From contig CAAECI010000032.1 in the NCBI GenBank assembly GCA_900754255.1, forward strand, positions 1 through 8,247: 8,247 nt of DNA, given 5' to 3'. This DNA is from an uncultured Succinivibrio sp. (GTDB lineage Bacteria > Pseudomonadota > Gammaproteobacteria > Enterobacterales > Succinivibrionaceae). Below are positions 1 through 7,373 of this stretch, piece after piece; the first letter of the stretch is position 1, and every line of letters begins with the position of its first letter. The notes beneath the pieces were generated by a model, which was given only the letters and a program-made list of their open reading frames with translations, did not search any database and was not told the origin of the DNA. The position numbers and the translations under genes were made by a program.

Positions 1-78
1 GGCATCGATGCTTTTACTGCATTGACTGCTGCTTTCAACGGCCGTGCAGAGATCATTCTTGGTCAGGGTTCTGAATAG
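1..78 (+). CDS. C-terminal end of an unidentified protein (5' partial)
   Basis: Frame 1 is open from the window edge to a TAG at 76-78 and gives 25 residues ending in AEIILGQGSE. The short tail is alanine-rich and moderately hydrophobic, and no motif can be read from it. In many T6SS clusters tssK or tssJ lies just before tssL, but this tail does not let me recognise either one. The 228 bases between its stop and tssL are long for a tightly coupled operon, so this gene may belong to a different transcription unit. It is called coding because the frame is open from the edge and its codon use looks normal, but with so few codons chance is not excluded. Confidence 0.5.
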   Translation, partial: GIDAFTALTAAFNGRAEIILGQGSE

Positions 79-306
79 TTACGATTGCAGAAGAAAAATG
101 CATGATCATTGATTGTGTGCAGGAACTTTTCCCAAATCTGAAGGCAACTTTATATGTCAGTATTGAGGAGCAAAGCTGAGAAAATTATTATTTGTGAGTC
201 GTGGGGTGTCTCTTAGGTTTTATATGCCGACATCCAAGTATATTAGGCGAGCTCTAACGATATACTTTCAACAAGCATCTTTGAAACTTTATGTAAGTTG
301 TGAAAT
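79..306 (+). other. Leader region before tssL, no convincing gene
   Basis: This 228-base AT-rich gap separates the upstream partial gene from tssL. The only small frame that could be translated is 102-179 (25 codons, starting MIIDCVQELF). It has only a weak purine stretch (GAAGAAAA) before its ATG and no family I know. An imperfect dyad is listed separately at 236-267. I found no -35/-10 pair with good spacing that I would defend, and no sigma-54 type GG/GC pair. The tssL transcript plausibly starts here, but the start cannot be placed by eye. Confidence 0.4.
236..267. repeat. Imperfect inverted repeat in the tssL leader
   Basis: AAGTATAT at 236-243 is matched exactly by its reverse complement ATATACTT at 260-267. 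Inside it, TTAG (243-246) can pair with CTAA (254-257), leaving a short loop and a small asymmetric bulge. No T-run follows, so it does not look like a terminator. Lying 39 bases before the tssL start, it could be an operator for a regulator or an mRNA leader hairpin. Both arms are AT-rich, so chance occurrence is quite possible. Confidence 0.35.
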
Positions 307-1083
307 ATGGATATTGAAACGCTGATAGCACCGGTACTTCGCAAGATCTGCAGGTATTATATTTATAAAAACAGCGGGTACGAAGTACCGCAGGAATTGC
401 TGTTGTCGGAAATCAGAGCCGATTTGAATACAATTAGTCAGCGGTCGACCTTAAATCCCGTGCTGCTACAGCAATATCAATCCATAGAAAAACCATTAGT
501 TTTTTTTATTGACTACATTATTAAAGAGGGAAATTTTTCCTATTCTAGTAGTTATCGAGAACTTGCTCGTAACTTTAACGAGTTGTCCGGAGATGATAAA
601 TTTTTTGATCTGCTCAAAGAAGCTTTGGGTACCGGCGAGGATCAGGAAGTAATAAAGTCTTTTTACATACTAATGGGCTTAGGATTTGACGGTTATTACA
701 AACGTCACCGTTCCGAGATTATTGATGTAATGCACAATACAGCAGGGCATTTTAAAAAAGGAGCGGATTTTAATGTAGTTCAGATCACTCCCGACATAAA
801 TCTTTCAATGCCAGAGTCAAAGGACAAGGGACATATTAAATGGTATAAGCGTCCACGTAGCTGGCTGATATCGTCAGTATTATTTTTAATAATATCTTTT
901 TTTGTCAATCTGGCAAGTCTATCGTCAAATGTCAGTGACTTCGTGTATGCGGTAAATCGAAGCGTTCAATCCTCAAGTTCATTTTTAAACGGTGCAAACA
1001 ACACCGCAGAAAATGAGCCATCTGAATTTGATAAAGCTGTAAAGGCCGATCTGGATAACCATGTCGGAGCTGGAAATGAATAA
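307..1083 (+). CDS. tssL: Type VI secretion system protein TssL (DotU/IcmH family)
   Basis: TssL is an inner-membrane protein of the T6SS TssJLM complex. Its cytoplasmic domain contacts the baseplate, and its membrane segment partners TssM. The 258-residue length is usual for the short form without a peptidoglycan-binding domain. Residues 1-180 match the DotU helical domain: FFIDYII (66-72) fits the conserved 'FxxDE' helix region, SYRELARNFNELSGDDKFFD (82-101) fits the segment after it, and LGFDGYYK (125-132) is close to the family signature LGFEGxYR. A single hydrophobic segment lies at about 186-206 after a basic stretch (KWYKRPRS), leaving a periplasmic tail of about 50 residues with no OmpA-like domain. 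The acidic residue usual after FxD is replaced by Tyr (IDYII), a small departure. The ribosome site is weak (TAAG at 294-297). The 3' end overlaps tssM. Family assignment is firm. Confidence 0.93.
   Translation: MDIETLIAPVLRKICRYYIYKNSGYEVPQELLLSEIRADLNTISQRSTLNPVLLQQYQSIEKPLVFFIDYIIKEGNFSYSSSYRELARNFNELSGDDKFFDLLKEALGTGEDQEVIKSFYILMGLGFDGYYKRHRSEIIDVMHNTAGHFKKGADFNVVQITPDINLSMPESKDKGHIKWYKRPRSWLISSVLFLIISFFVNLASLSSNVSDFVYAVNRSVQSSSSFLNGANNTAENEPSEFDKAVKADLDNHVGAGNE
1066..1069 (+). promoter_or_regulatory. Ribosome binding site choosing the tssM start
   Basis: GGAG lies inside the last codons of tssL, six bases before the ATG at 1076. An in-frame ATG also exists at 1061, but it has only a TGGA at 1052-1055 before it. 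The stronger site and spacing favour 1076. This places the tssM start 8 bases inside tssL, a common arrangement for translational coupling. The choice changes only five N-terminal residues. Confidence 0.6.
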
Positions 1084-4000
1084 AGAAGAAGTACTGGCTG
1101 TAGGGAAAACGGTTGAGAACTCCAGTTGGTTAGATACTGTGGCAGAGCACCCTTTTATAACCTTATTTGTTGTTATTGCGCTTTTAGTTGCGATTTTATT
1201 TGCAATACGTTTGTTTTTTAAGTTTGTGGGTAACTTTAAAAATCAAAAGGAAGTTGCATCTCTGCGCAAAGATCTTATGGTGTGGTCGGTGCTTTCCTCC
1301 TTAGTTCATGGGGGAAAAAAAACAGATAAAGCCAAGGCGGAAATCAATAGTAAATTATCCATTATAGATGCCAATTTTGCGCATATAAAAGGAATAATAC
1401 ATTCGCAGAAATTCTTTAGAGAAGGACGACCTTGGTTCGTTTTGCTTGGTGAACCATCATGTGGAAAATCTTCTTTGATAGAAAACAGCGAACTTGAATT
1501 CAAGTGTAGCGACCAGGATCGAGAGGGCAAGAAGCAACCGATCAAATTTTACTACGGTAGCGGATCGGTAGTGGCCGATGTATCAGGAAAGGTCTTTTTT
1601 GATAGCTGGGCAAACGGTTCAAGTGCCGAGTGGACGCATATTTGTAACTCCTTTAGAGAGAAGAATTACAAACGTCCGTTAGACGGAGTGATCCTGACTA
1701 TCAGTGCTGATTCGCTTTTAGCCGACGATCGCAAGCTTACACAACGAAAAGCGCAACTTATTGCAGATGAAATGGCTAGGTTGGTAGGCTCAGTTCGTAT
1801 GAACCTGCCGTGCTATGTGGTGATTACCAAATGCGATATGATTTTGGGATTTAGAGAATATTTTCAAAATCTAAATGAAAAATTTAAAGATCAGATTTTT
1901 GGTTTTCAACCGCTGACAAATTCCGGAATTTTTAGCCACGAGGAATTTGATGATTTTTTTGAGTCCTTGACAAAGAGATTGAATGACGGAGCCGTGTCCC
2001 TCATGGGAGGGAAGGGAGCAATGGATCTTACGTACTCGGATAGATCGCGTATGGATCTGACGGGTAATATTTATTTGTTTCCGCATGCGCTGTCTGATAT
2101 ACGTGCCAATCTTTTGCTCTACTTGGAGAAAATTTTCTCAAAGCTAAATGAAGGTACAGTTGCCAGAACACCATTTAGCGGAGTATTTTTTACATCCGCT
2201 CTTGATCATGGTGTTTGTTTTGACCCAAGTTTCGCTCAGCTACAGCAAAAAACAGTCGATGATGCACCGTTAGTTGATAATAATTTTAAGATAAGTAGAC
2301 CATACTTCATCAATTCTCTGTTGTCTGGATTGATCCTACGTTCGCAGTCAGCTGCAGTTTTCATAAGTCGTGAGCGACTGCGTCGGCGTGTTCCTGTTTT
2401 ATCGGCGTGTTTTTTATGTGGAATGTTGTCCGTTTTCTATTTATACGGAGCTATCTTTGCTGGTCCATACGTACATGACATGCTTGAGGATGACAGACTT
2501 TTTTATGATGATTTGTCTACTAAATTTGATACTTCGTTGATTAACGGGGCCCCCCTGTTAGGGAGTGATTTTAGAGGGAAAGGGGTTCTGATGACGGATT
2601 CTGTAATGCCAGACAATCCGCGCTTGTCAAGAATTAATTATTTTACGGAATCCCAATTGCGATTGATGCGAAATATCGACGTGCCTTTAAGTTTCTTTCC
2701 TGCATCGATGTTGAAATTCGGCTTGGACATGGATGTCGAGAAATCAAAAAGATATTTCCTTTATAACCAGTTACAAACTCGCATGGCTTTTTTGCCGTTG
2801 ATAGATTCCGTAGAGAACAGTTTTATCACGCTTCAAAATGAACCGATGACTTTAGAAAAACGTAATGCATTGTTTGAGCTGTTGAATATCAGTCTGTTCC
2901 GTACGGTTAATAAGGCACCATTAGAAAATGATGTATATGATTCTGCAACAATGAATGCTTTTATTGATTATTTGTACCCCCAGATCACGGATGCACTGAA
3001 GGATCAAATAACCACTTTTAAACCCGGTTACGATTATCTCGCTCGCAGTACTAATAGACGCATTATTTTGGAACCAAATTATCGTGTTGCTTGTTTGGCA
3101 GGAATTAAAGATTTGGTGTCTGGTTGGCAAAATATAGCCAATTATCCTTTGCATGAGTACTCTCGTTTACGTGCTGATATTTTAGCAGCCGGTCGCATGA
3201 TTGATATTGCATCTGAACTCCGTTCCTTGCAGGATGTTGATATTATGAATACCGATCGTCGACAAATGCAAAGCTTAATACAGCAATATCGTCGCGGTGC
3301 AGATGAATTCGATGATGAAATTAAATCCATTGATGAATTAGTAAAATTTGCTACAGCATCATCTTCAACGTCATTAAATGAAAAAAAATCAAAAGAAGAA
3401 ACGAATAAAGGCAAACAATTAACAAATAATTCTTATAGTGCCGCCTTTGAATCGTCATATCAAAGCTACCGTAATATATTAAGTAAAGATTTCTTAGCGC
3501 TTGAGAAATTACGCTTAGAAATGAACGCGGGGGAGGGCAACAGTTTGATTTTTGGGGCTGCCGAGCTTGGCAGTGAACGCCTTAGGGAAGCGAAGAGTAA
3601 ATCTGAGTTAAAGGTGGAAAAAGATCATCAGCAACTGCATAAGGTTCTCGATGAAGTACAAAGCGATTGCTTGTTTGCTAATGTTGATCCTAAGAATATT
3701 CAAAGCGATTTAAACTATCAAGTTATTAGTAAAATCTTGAGCATATCTCTACTATCTGAAGTTAATAAAAACATTAAATCTCCATATGAGATTAATACAG
3801 TTACCAATTCTTTGATCGAAGATGTAAAAAACAGACACGCAAAAATTGATGACTTATGTGCCTCCTTGCCTGAGGATTCGATAGCCAGGGTTTGGGCATC
3901 CTCTTGCTCTAAATTTCTTGATTTACAGTTAACCGCCATGCGTATGGATTTGGTAGATCAGGTTTTGGCCATGTTCCCTGATACCGTTAATGAGATGAAT

Positions 4001-5542
4001 CTGCTGTCTGATCTGACCATTATGGTTGCAGATTATGATGGGGTAGGTTCAGGTATAACCGATTCGGTTTCTTTTGATATGGTTAGAGAGTTGCTTGGAA
4101 ACATAGATATACGCCAAGAGTATCAGCCTGACGGATTTATAGCTTATGCCAATACCATTGCTTCCTTATGTAGCTATACCAAAGAGGATAAGAGTTTCCC
4201 GTTTTTTAGCAAGATCATGAAGGAATCACAGAAACTTCAACGATTGATACGAGTATTCAGGAAATATGCCGGTAATTATATTAATTACTGGGGACATTTC
4301 GCAGATGCTTTGCATCCACGTGCAGATTCTTACATAGAGTTTTATGCTCTGGTTACAAATACCAGAGCTTATCAGGTTAACTCTCAGCTTACGGATCTTT
4401 TTGAGTTGAGTCGCAATGCGGTATACGGAATTGACGATGAATTGCTTGATGAAGGTACGGCTTCCCTGAAAAAAGCAACAGTTGCAAAGCTGGATACCAA
4501 GATAAAATCAGTGGATATTAACTTTACTGATTCCTGTAATGATGAAATTGCAGCTTGGGCGGCTCTTTCTGATGATGCAACCTATGCCAATAGGCAAGTA
4601 ATGCAGATGTCAGAAAAAGATATAAAAAATTCATTGCAACTTCTAGAAAAGAGTCCTTTGTCATGGTGGAGCGTGTTTACAGCGCTTGGATCCAGATTGT
4701 TAAAGCGAGATGCTTCTCAAGAAGCATCTACTTCAGTTGCTATGTATCAAAGTGATTTAAAGGTGTTCCCTTTGATTAAAGACGGGGACCCTCACCGCAA
4801 TGTATTATCGAGAGATGATATGCGTTCTCTTATGGCGATGTTTAAGAGCTTTGGATTAACTTCCAAGAATTCTAATTCTGATCAACCCAATGAATTGAGC
4901 GGGATGATAAATGATGAACAAAATACCTTACGCATTGATAAAAGCTTAAAGGCTCCGTTGGTTTTCTCCGAAGATCCGCAAACGCAGGGAGCGTATAAAA
5001 CATGGTCAGAGACAATGGAGAATTTGCTCACCGTTTTAAGTACTACCGATCGTACTGCCTATTACAAGCTCATGCGAGTGGGAGCAGCAACTCAACAACG
5101 TTTGGCTAAAGAACAAGGGATGGATGATGTTGAAAGTGGCATTACTCGTTATCGTTATTTCAGTATAACCATAGGAAAATCAAAACAAACCGAGAGACTG
5201 TCATCATTTGTAAACAGTGTTGAACCAGAAACAATTATCCGAGGCACATTAAATAATGAGCCGATTACATTCTGTTTCTATCGTTACTCGGATTCTGATG
5301 TTCCTGATTGCAAATTTGTAATCGACGGAGGTTATCCAGCGTTGCAATTATACCTTGACGAAAAAGCTGTTTTCGATGAGGAGAGTAAGACAACCTATGT
5401 ACCTTTCGTCTTAAAGGAAAAAGGTATTCGTAGTTTGTTTTATATCGCATTCCAGACGGCGGTGAAGTTACCGCCGGCGTCACAATGGCCGTCACTGGAA
5501 AATTGGCCTTCGTTAACCGTATTTAACGATCGTTCCAGATAA
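1076..5542 (+). CDS. tssM: Type VI secretion system membrane protein TssM (IcmF family)
   Basis: TssM spans the inner membrane, binds TssL, and sends a long periplasmic domain to the TssJ lipoprotein. The chosen start gives 1488 residues, longer than the usual 1100-1300; an ATG at 1061 would add five. In order: one membrane helix at about 27-51; a cytoplasmic NTPase domain with Walker A GEPSCGKS (125-132, in the typical RPWFVLLG...GKSSLIENS setting), a DVSG motif (168-171) where TssM often has DTAG, and a TKCD nucleotide motif (251-254); a family-like PFSGVFFTSA segment (366-375); a second membrane helix at about 441-463; then about 1025 periplasmic residues. A Lys/Glu/Asn/Ser-rich low-complexity stretch lies near 760-790. 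The last ~100 residues look beta-rich and hold two close cysteines (FCFYRYSDSDVPDC). Canonical TssM has a two-helix N-terminal hairpin, but only one helix is seen here. Identification is strong through the NTPase region; the periplasmic part is highly divergent. Confidence 0.92.
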   Translation: MNKEEVLAVGKTVENSSWLDTVAEHPFITLFVVIALLVAILFAIRLFFKFVGNFKNQKEVASLRKDLMVWSVLSSLVHGGKKTDKAKAEINSKLSIIDANFAHIKGIIHSQKFFREGRPWFVLLGEPSCGKSSLIENSELEFKCSDQDREGKKQPIKFYYGSGSVVADVSGKVFFDSWANGSSAEWTHICNSFREKNYKRPLDGVILTISADSLLADDRKLTQRKAQLIADEMARLVGSVRMNLPCYVVITKCDMILGFREYFQNLNEKFKDQIFGFQPLTNSGIFSHEEFDDFFESLTKRLNDGAVSLMGGKGAMDLTYSDRSRMDLTGNIYLFPHALSDIRANLLLYLEKIFSKLNEGTVARTPFSGVFFTSALDHGVCFDPSFAQLQQKTVDDAPLVDNNFKISRPYFINSLLSGLILRSQSAAVFISRERLRRRVPVLSACFLCGMLSVFYLYGAIFAGPYVHDMLEDDRLFYDDLSTKFDTSLINGAPLLGSDFRGKGVLMTDSVMPDNPRLSRINYFTESQLRLMRNIDVPLSFFPASMLKFGLDMDVEKSKRYFLYNQLQTRMAFLPLIDSVENSFITLQNEPMTLEKRNALFELLNISLFRTVNKAPLENDVYDSATMNAFIDYLYPQITDALKDQITTFKPGYDYLARSTNRRIILEPNYRVACLAGIKDLVSGWQNIANYPLHEYSRLRADILAAGRMIDIASELRSLQDVDIMNTDRRQMQSLIQQYRRGADEFDDEIKSIDELVKFATASSSTSLNEKKSKEETNKGKQLTNNSYSAAFESSYQSYRNILSKDFLALEKLRLEMNAGEGNSLIFGAAELGSERLREAKSKSELKVEKDHQQLHKVLDEVQSDCLFANVDPKNIQSDLNYQVISKILSISLLSEVNKNIKSPYEINTVTNSLIEDVKNRHAKIDDLCASLPEDSIARVWASSCSKFLDLQLTAMRMDLVDQVLAMFPDTVNEMNLLSDLTIMVADYDGVGSGITDSVSFDMVRELLGNIDIRQEYQPDGFIAYANTIASLCSYTKEDKSFPFFSKIMKESQKLQRLIRVFRKYAGNYINYWGHFADALHPRADSYIEFYALVTNTRAYQVNSQLTDLFELSRNAVYGIDDELLDEGTASLKKATVAKLDTKIKSVDINFTDSCNDEIAAWAALSDDATYANRQVMQMSEKDIKNSLQLLEKSPLSWWSVFTALGSRLLKRDASQEASTSVAMYQSDLKVFPLIKDGDPHRNVLSRDDMRSLMAMFKSFGLTSKNSNSDQPNELSGMINDEQNTLRIDKSLKAPLVFSEDPQTQGAYKTWSETMENLLTVLSTTDRTAYYKLMRVGAATQQRLAKEQGMDDVESGITRYRYFSITIGKSKQTERLSSFVNSVEPETIIRGTLNNEPITFCFYRYSDSDVPDCKFVIDGGYPALQLYLDEKAVFDEESKTTYVPFVLKEKGIRSLFYIAFQTAVKLPPASQWPSLENWPSLTVFNDRSR
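4708..4729. repeat. Perfect inverted repeat inside tssM
   Basis: AGATGCTTC (4708-4716) and GAAGCATCT (4721-4729) are exact reverse complements around a TCAA loop, and TC/GA symmetry continues into the loop. The stretch encodes part of RDASQEAS in the periplasmic region of TssM. No T-run follows, so it is not an intrinsic terminator. Whether the hairpin has any role in the mRNA is unknown. Confidence 0.5.
5457..5476. repeat. GC-rich hairpin near the 3' end of tssM
   Basis: CGGCGGT (5457-5463) pairs fully with ACCGCCG (5470-5476) around the loop GAAGTT. It is conspicuously GC-rich within an AT-rich gene and lies about 65 bases before the stop codon. No T-run follows. It may affect mRNA stability or be a by-product of codon choice. 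Confidence 0.4.
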
Positions 5543-5552
5543 CAATACTGTT

Positions 5553-5585
5553 TGCGACTCTAGTTTAAGTCGTATTTTCTGTTTT
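5553..5585 (+). terminator. Weak terminator-like hairpin after tssM
   Basis: TGCGACT (5553-5559) pairs with AGTCGTA (5568-5574), including one G-U pair, around an 8-base loop. It is followed by TTTTCTGTTTT (5575-5585). The stem is short, so it would be a leaky terminator or attenuator. It sits between tssM and the next gene and could lower expression of that gene relative to tssLM. Confidence 0.4.
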
Positions 5586-5600
5586 GCTTAAGGATAGGAC

Positions 5601-6761
5601 ATGTCAGATTTTATAGTGAACGAAAGTAATTTCATCATTGAAGACGATCTTTATAATTCTTCATTTGTACCTGAAGGATTCACCCTTCCTGATGGCATCA
5701 GTTTCGGCGAGAAAATTGATGATGCTCCTTCTTGGCAACTATACAGCAGCGAAGACCTGCGCTATGAATTACTTGTTGTCAAGGAGGAATTGGCAGAGAA
5801 ATGGGTCGAGTCCCATATGCTTTCTCCATCAGTATTAATGCCTATGGATTTAAATGGTAGTGTATTTTATCTGTTGATAAATCCTGCATCTCACCATTTG
5901 CGCCGTGTAACGACGATACGCTTTGATGGCTCTATGCGTTTTGCATTTTCTTTTTTCAGTGCCTTACAACATACCAGAACATTAGATCCGCAAACCTCTC
6001 TTCGAGACGGTTTGTTTTGTGAGCTATACAGCGTGATCCTTCCTTGTTATTCGCTTGTTCCTCCTGTTGCCGACCGCGCTTTACTGAAAAATGCTCTACG
6101 AGGCAAAAATGAAGATGAATCCTTGCTGACCCCCGAGCAAATGGGAGGAAACGGAGGAGTGGCATATGCGTCATTCATACGCGAATTAAAGGAACATGGT
6201 TACAATGTGAGTGATGAGCAACCTTTGCTTACAAGCGGCGAGCCAATAGACGAATTTTTTTCAGGATCCATGGCAAAAGGGCATATCATAACAGGCCCAT
6301 TGATCATACAACGCCAATACCAGCTATATGATACCAGTTCTTCTTTTTATGTATTGCTTATAGACAAGCTGTGGGGAGAAGCTCTGCTACATACTTCTCT
6401 GCTTTCTCGCATTGCCTTGAATACAGTTCCGCTTAACGGACAGGCAACATATGTTATTACTATGCCCAAACGCGAACCGCTGGAAGCACTGGATGATACT
6501 CATTTCGGTTATGATAAATATTCTATGATGGACTTGGCTCAAGCAGTCAGACGCACGCGAGAACTTGTAAAAAAATGTGATATGAAACGTGGACTTTATT
6601 GTGGAAAGCTTGGGGTGATATTTCCAGTCAAGTTCAACGATGATACACATGATGACGGAAAGTTAATGTGGGATATTGTTCTAAAAGGACCTTTCGCATC
6701 GGCGCCGCTTATGCAAGATATAGCCTACGATATCCTAAGCGTAGCCCGTTCAGAGGATTAA
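5601..6761 (+). CDS. Hypothetical protein downstream of tssM, possible T6SS accessory
   Basis: This is a 386-residue protein of no family I recognise. It has no signal peptide and no membrane segment, so it is probably cytoplasmic. The start is well supported: AGGA at 5591-5594 lies six bases before the ATG, within AAGGATAGG. The N-terminal ~165 residues are acidic at the start (MSDFIVNESNFIIEDDLYN) and contain strand-like stretches such as VFYLLINP. A polar, glycine-containing linker (GKNEDESLLTPEQMGGNGG) follows at about 168-186. The second half has further strand-like stretches (FYVLLID, ATYVITMP, LGVIFPV), so a two-domain alpha/beta fold is plausible. It does not resemble TagF/ImpM, TssA, TssE, FHA or kinase/phosphatase proteins by any motif I can see. 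Same strand, a 58-base gap after tssM and similar base composition suggest a link to the T6SS cluster. A cluster-specific accessory, adaptor or effector-related role is inference only. Confidence 0.8.
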   Translation: MSDFIVNESNFIIEDDLYNSSFVPEGFTLPDGISFGEKIDDAPSWQLYSSEDLRYELLVVKEELAEKWVESHMLSPSVLMPMDLNGSVFYLLINPASHHLRRVTTIRFDGSMRFAFSFFSALQHTRTLDPQTSLRDGLFCELYSVILPCYSLVPPVADRALLKNALRGKNEDESLLTPEQMGGNGGVAYASFIRELKEHGYNVSDEQPLLTSGEPIDEFFSGSMAKGHIITGPLIIQRQYQLYDTSSSFYVLLIDKLWGEALLHTSLLSRIALNTVPLNGQATYVITMPKREPLEALDDTHFGYDKYSMMDLAQAVRRTRELVKKCDMKRGLYCGKLGVIFPVKFNDDTHDDGKLMWDIVLKGPFASAPLMQDIAYDILSVARSED

Positions 6762-6930
6762 GTTTTAGTTAATCATCACTTTTTATCGAGCTTATGGTTT
6801 TTCACATGTGGCTACGGGAGATTGCCAGAAATATGTGTCATGAAAAAAGTCAGAAAAGAAGTCGCCGTAGTTTCTTATAGGGCAGAAAACACCTGCCGTA
6901 TTATAGGCATAAAGCAAACGAAGAAAAAGA
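6762..6930. other. Intergenic region between the T6SS cluster and the terminator, no gene seen
   Basis: This 169-base AT-rich stretch follows the stop of the 386-residue protein. An ATG at 6840 opens a frame starting MKKVRKEVAVVSYRAENTC, but it has no ribosome site and runs straight through the palindrome into the intron RNA, so I do not call it. A small GGCAG/CTGCC hairpin at 6881-6897 has no T-run. It is best read as the untranslated 3' region of the preceding gene. Confidence 0.45.
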
Positions 6931-6952
6931 AAGGAAGCCCTAGGGCTTCCTT
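6931..6952. terminator. Palindromic intrinsic terminator, probably bidirectional
   Basis: The ten bases AAGGAAGCCC are followed by TA and then by their exact reverse complement, giving a perfect 22-base palindrome. As RNA this is a 9-bp stem with a CUAG loop. Upstream is an A-rich run (AAGAAAAAGA at 6921-6930), which becomes a U-rich tail on the minus strand. On the plus strand the tail is TTCCATT, cut short by the intron start at 6958. It plausibly ends the T6SS transcript and, on the other strand, a convergent gene now beyond the intron. Confidence 0.7.
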
Positions 6953-6957
6953 CCATT

Positions 6958-7373
6958 GTGTGCGCGGCATGCGCAATGACTATAGGGTGAAAGTCCCGAA
7001 CCGGCCCGCAGGAGGGAACGGTCAGCAAATCCGCAAGGTGTTCACGGCGACGTGAAGGCTGAAAGAAGCGGATAGCAAAATTCTGAACCGACGCACAGAA
7101 ATCATCTGAGGCGGCGCACGGCGGATGAGCGTGCAATGTAACGTGAAGTCCGAAATCCTGACACTTAAGGTGATGAGAAGTCAGCAGAAGCCATAGTACC
7201 CAAGAGTATAGGGGGAAGGGCAGAAGTTAATAAACGTAAAAGTAGGAGGAACCCCACCGAAACAGGCGCAGAAAACTTAGCTGAGCAGTGAAACCTTAAG
7301 CGGAGAGTAGCGCGGAACGTGATGGTTACGCTCAAGGAAAGGTGAGCTGGAAAGGGAACGGGGATAGAGCAAT
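6958..7373 (+). ncRNA. 5' part of the group II intron ribozyme (domains I to early IV)
   Basis: This 416-base stretch has no credible gene. It is rich in GNRA-like loops and G/A-rich segments typical of folded intron RNA. It opens with a hairpin TGCGC-GGCAT-GCGCA (6961-6975), followed by the family-typical AGGGTGAAAGTCCC element. The end of domain III and the exact domain borders cannot be set without folding. The catalytic domain V is expected after the RT gene and is not in the window, so splicing from this copy alone is not expected. Confidence 0.65.

Noticed and set aside
2545..2556. GGGGCCCCCC run within tssM as a slippage or frameshift site
   Set aside because: The frame reads cleanly through it (NGAPLLG) and the runs are only four and six bases long; nothing else supports a switch.
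6753..6785. GATTAA/TTAATC hairpin followed by a T-run right at the stop of the 386-residue gene
   Set aside because: The stem is only six bp with one G-C pair, too weak to call beside the much stronger palindrome at 6931-6952.
6881..6897. GGCAG/CTGCC hairpin in the intergenic region
   Set aside because: Five-bp stem without a T-run or other context; expected by chance.
6822..7055. 77-codon plus-strand frame crossing the palindrome into the intron
   Set aside because: Starts with TTG without a ribosome site and runs through the terminator and structured intron RNA; composition is not protein-like.
6792..7136. 114-codon minus-strand frame across the terminator and intron 5' RNA
   Set aside because: It covers the palindrome and conserved intron RNA, so it cannot be an old gene in this place; no recognisable motif.
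6950..7330. Pairing of TCCATT before the intron with GATGG at about 7319 as IBS1-EBS1
   Set aside because: Only five pairs with one wobble, and the position is too late in the intron for domain I; a proper fold would be needed.
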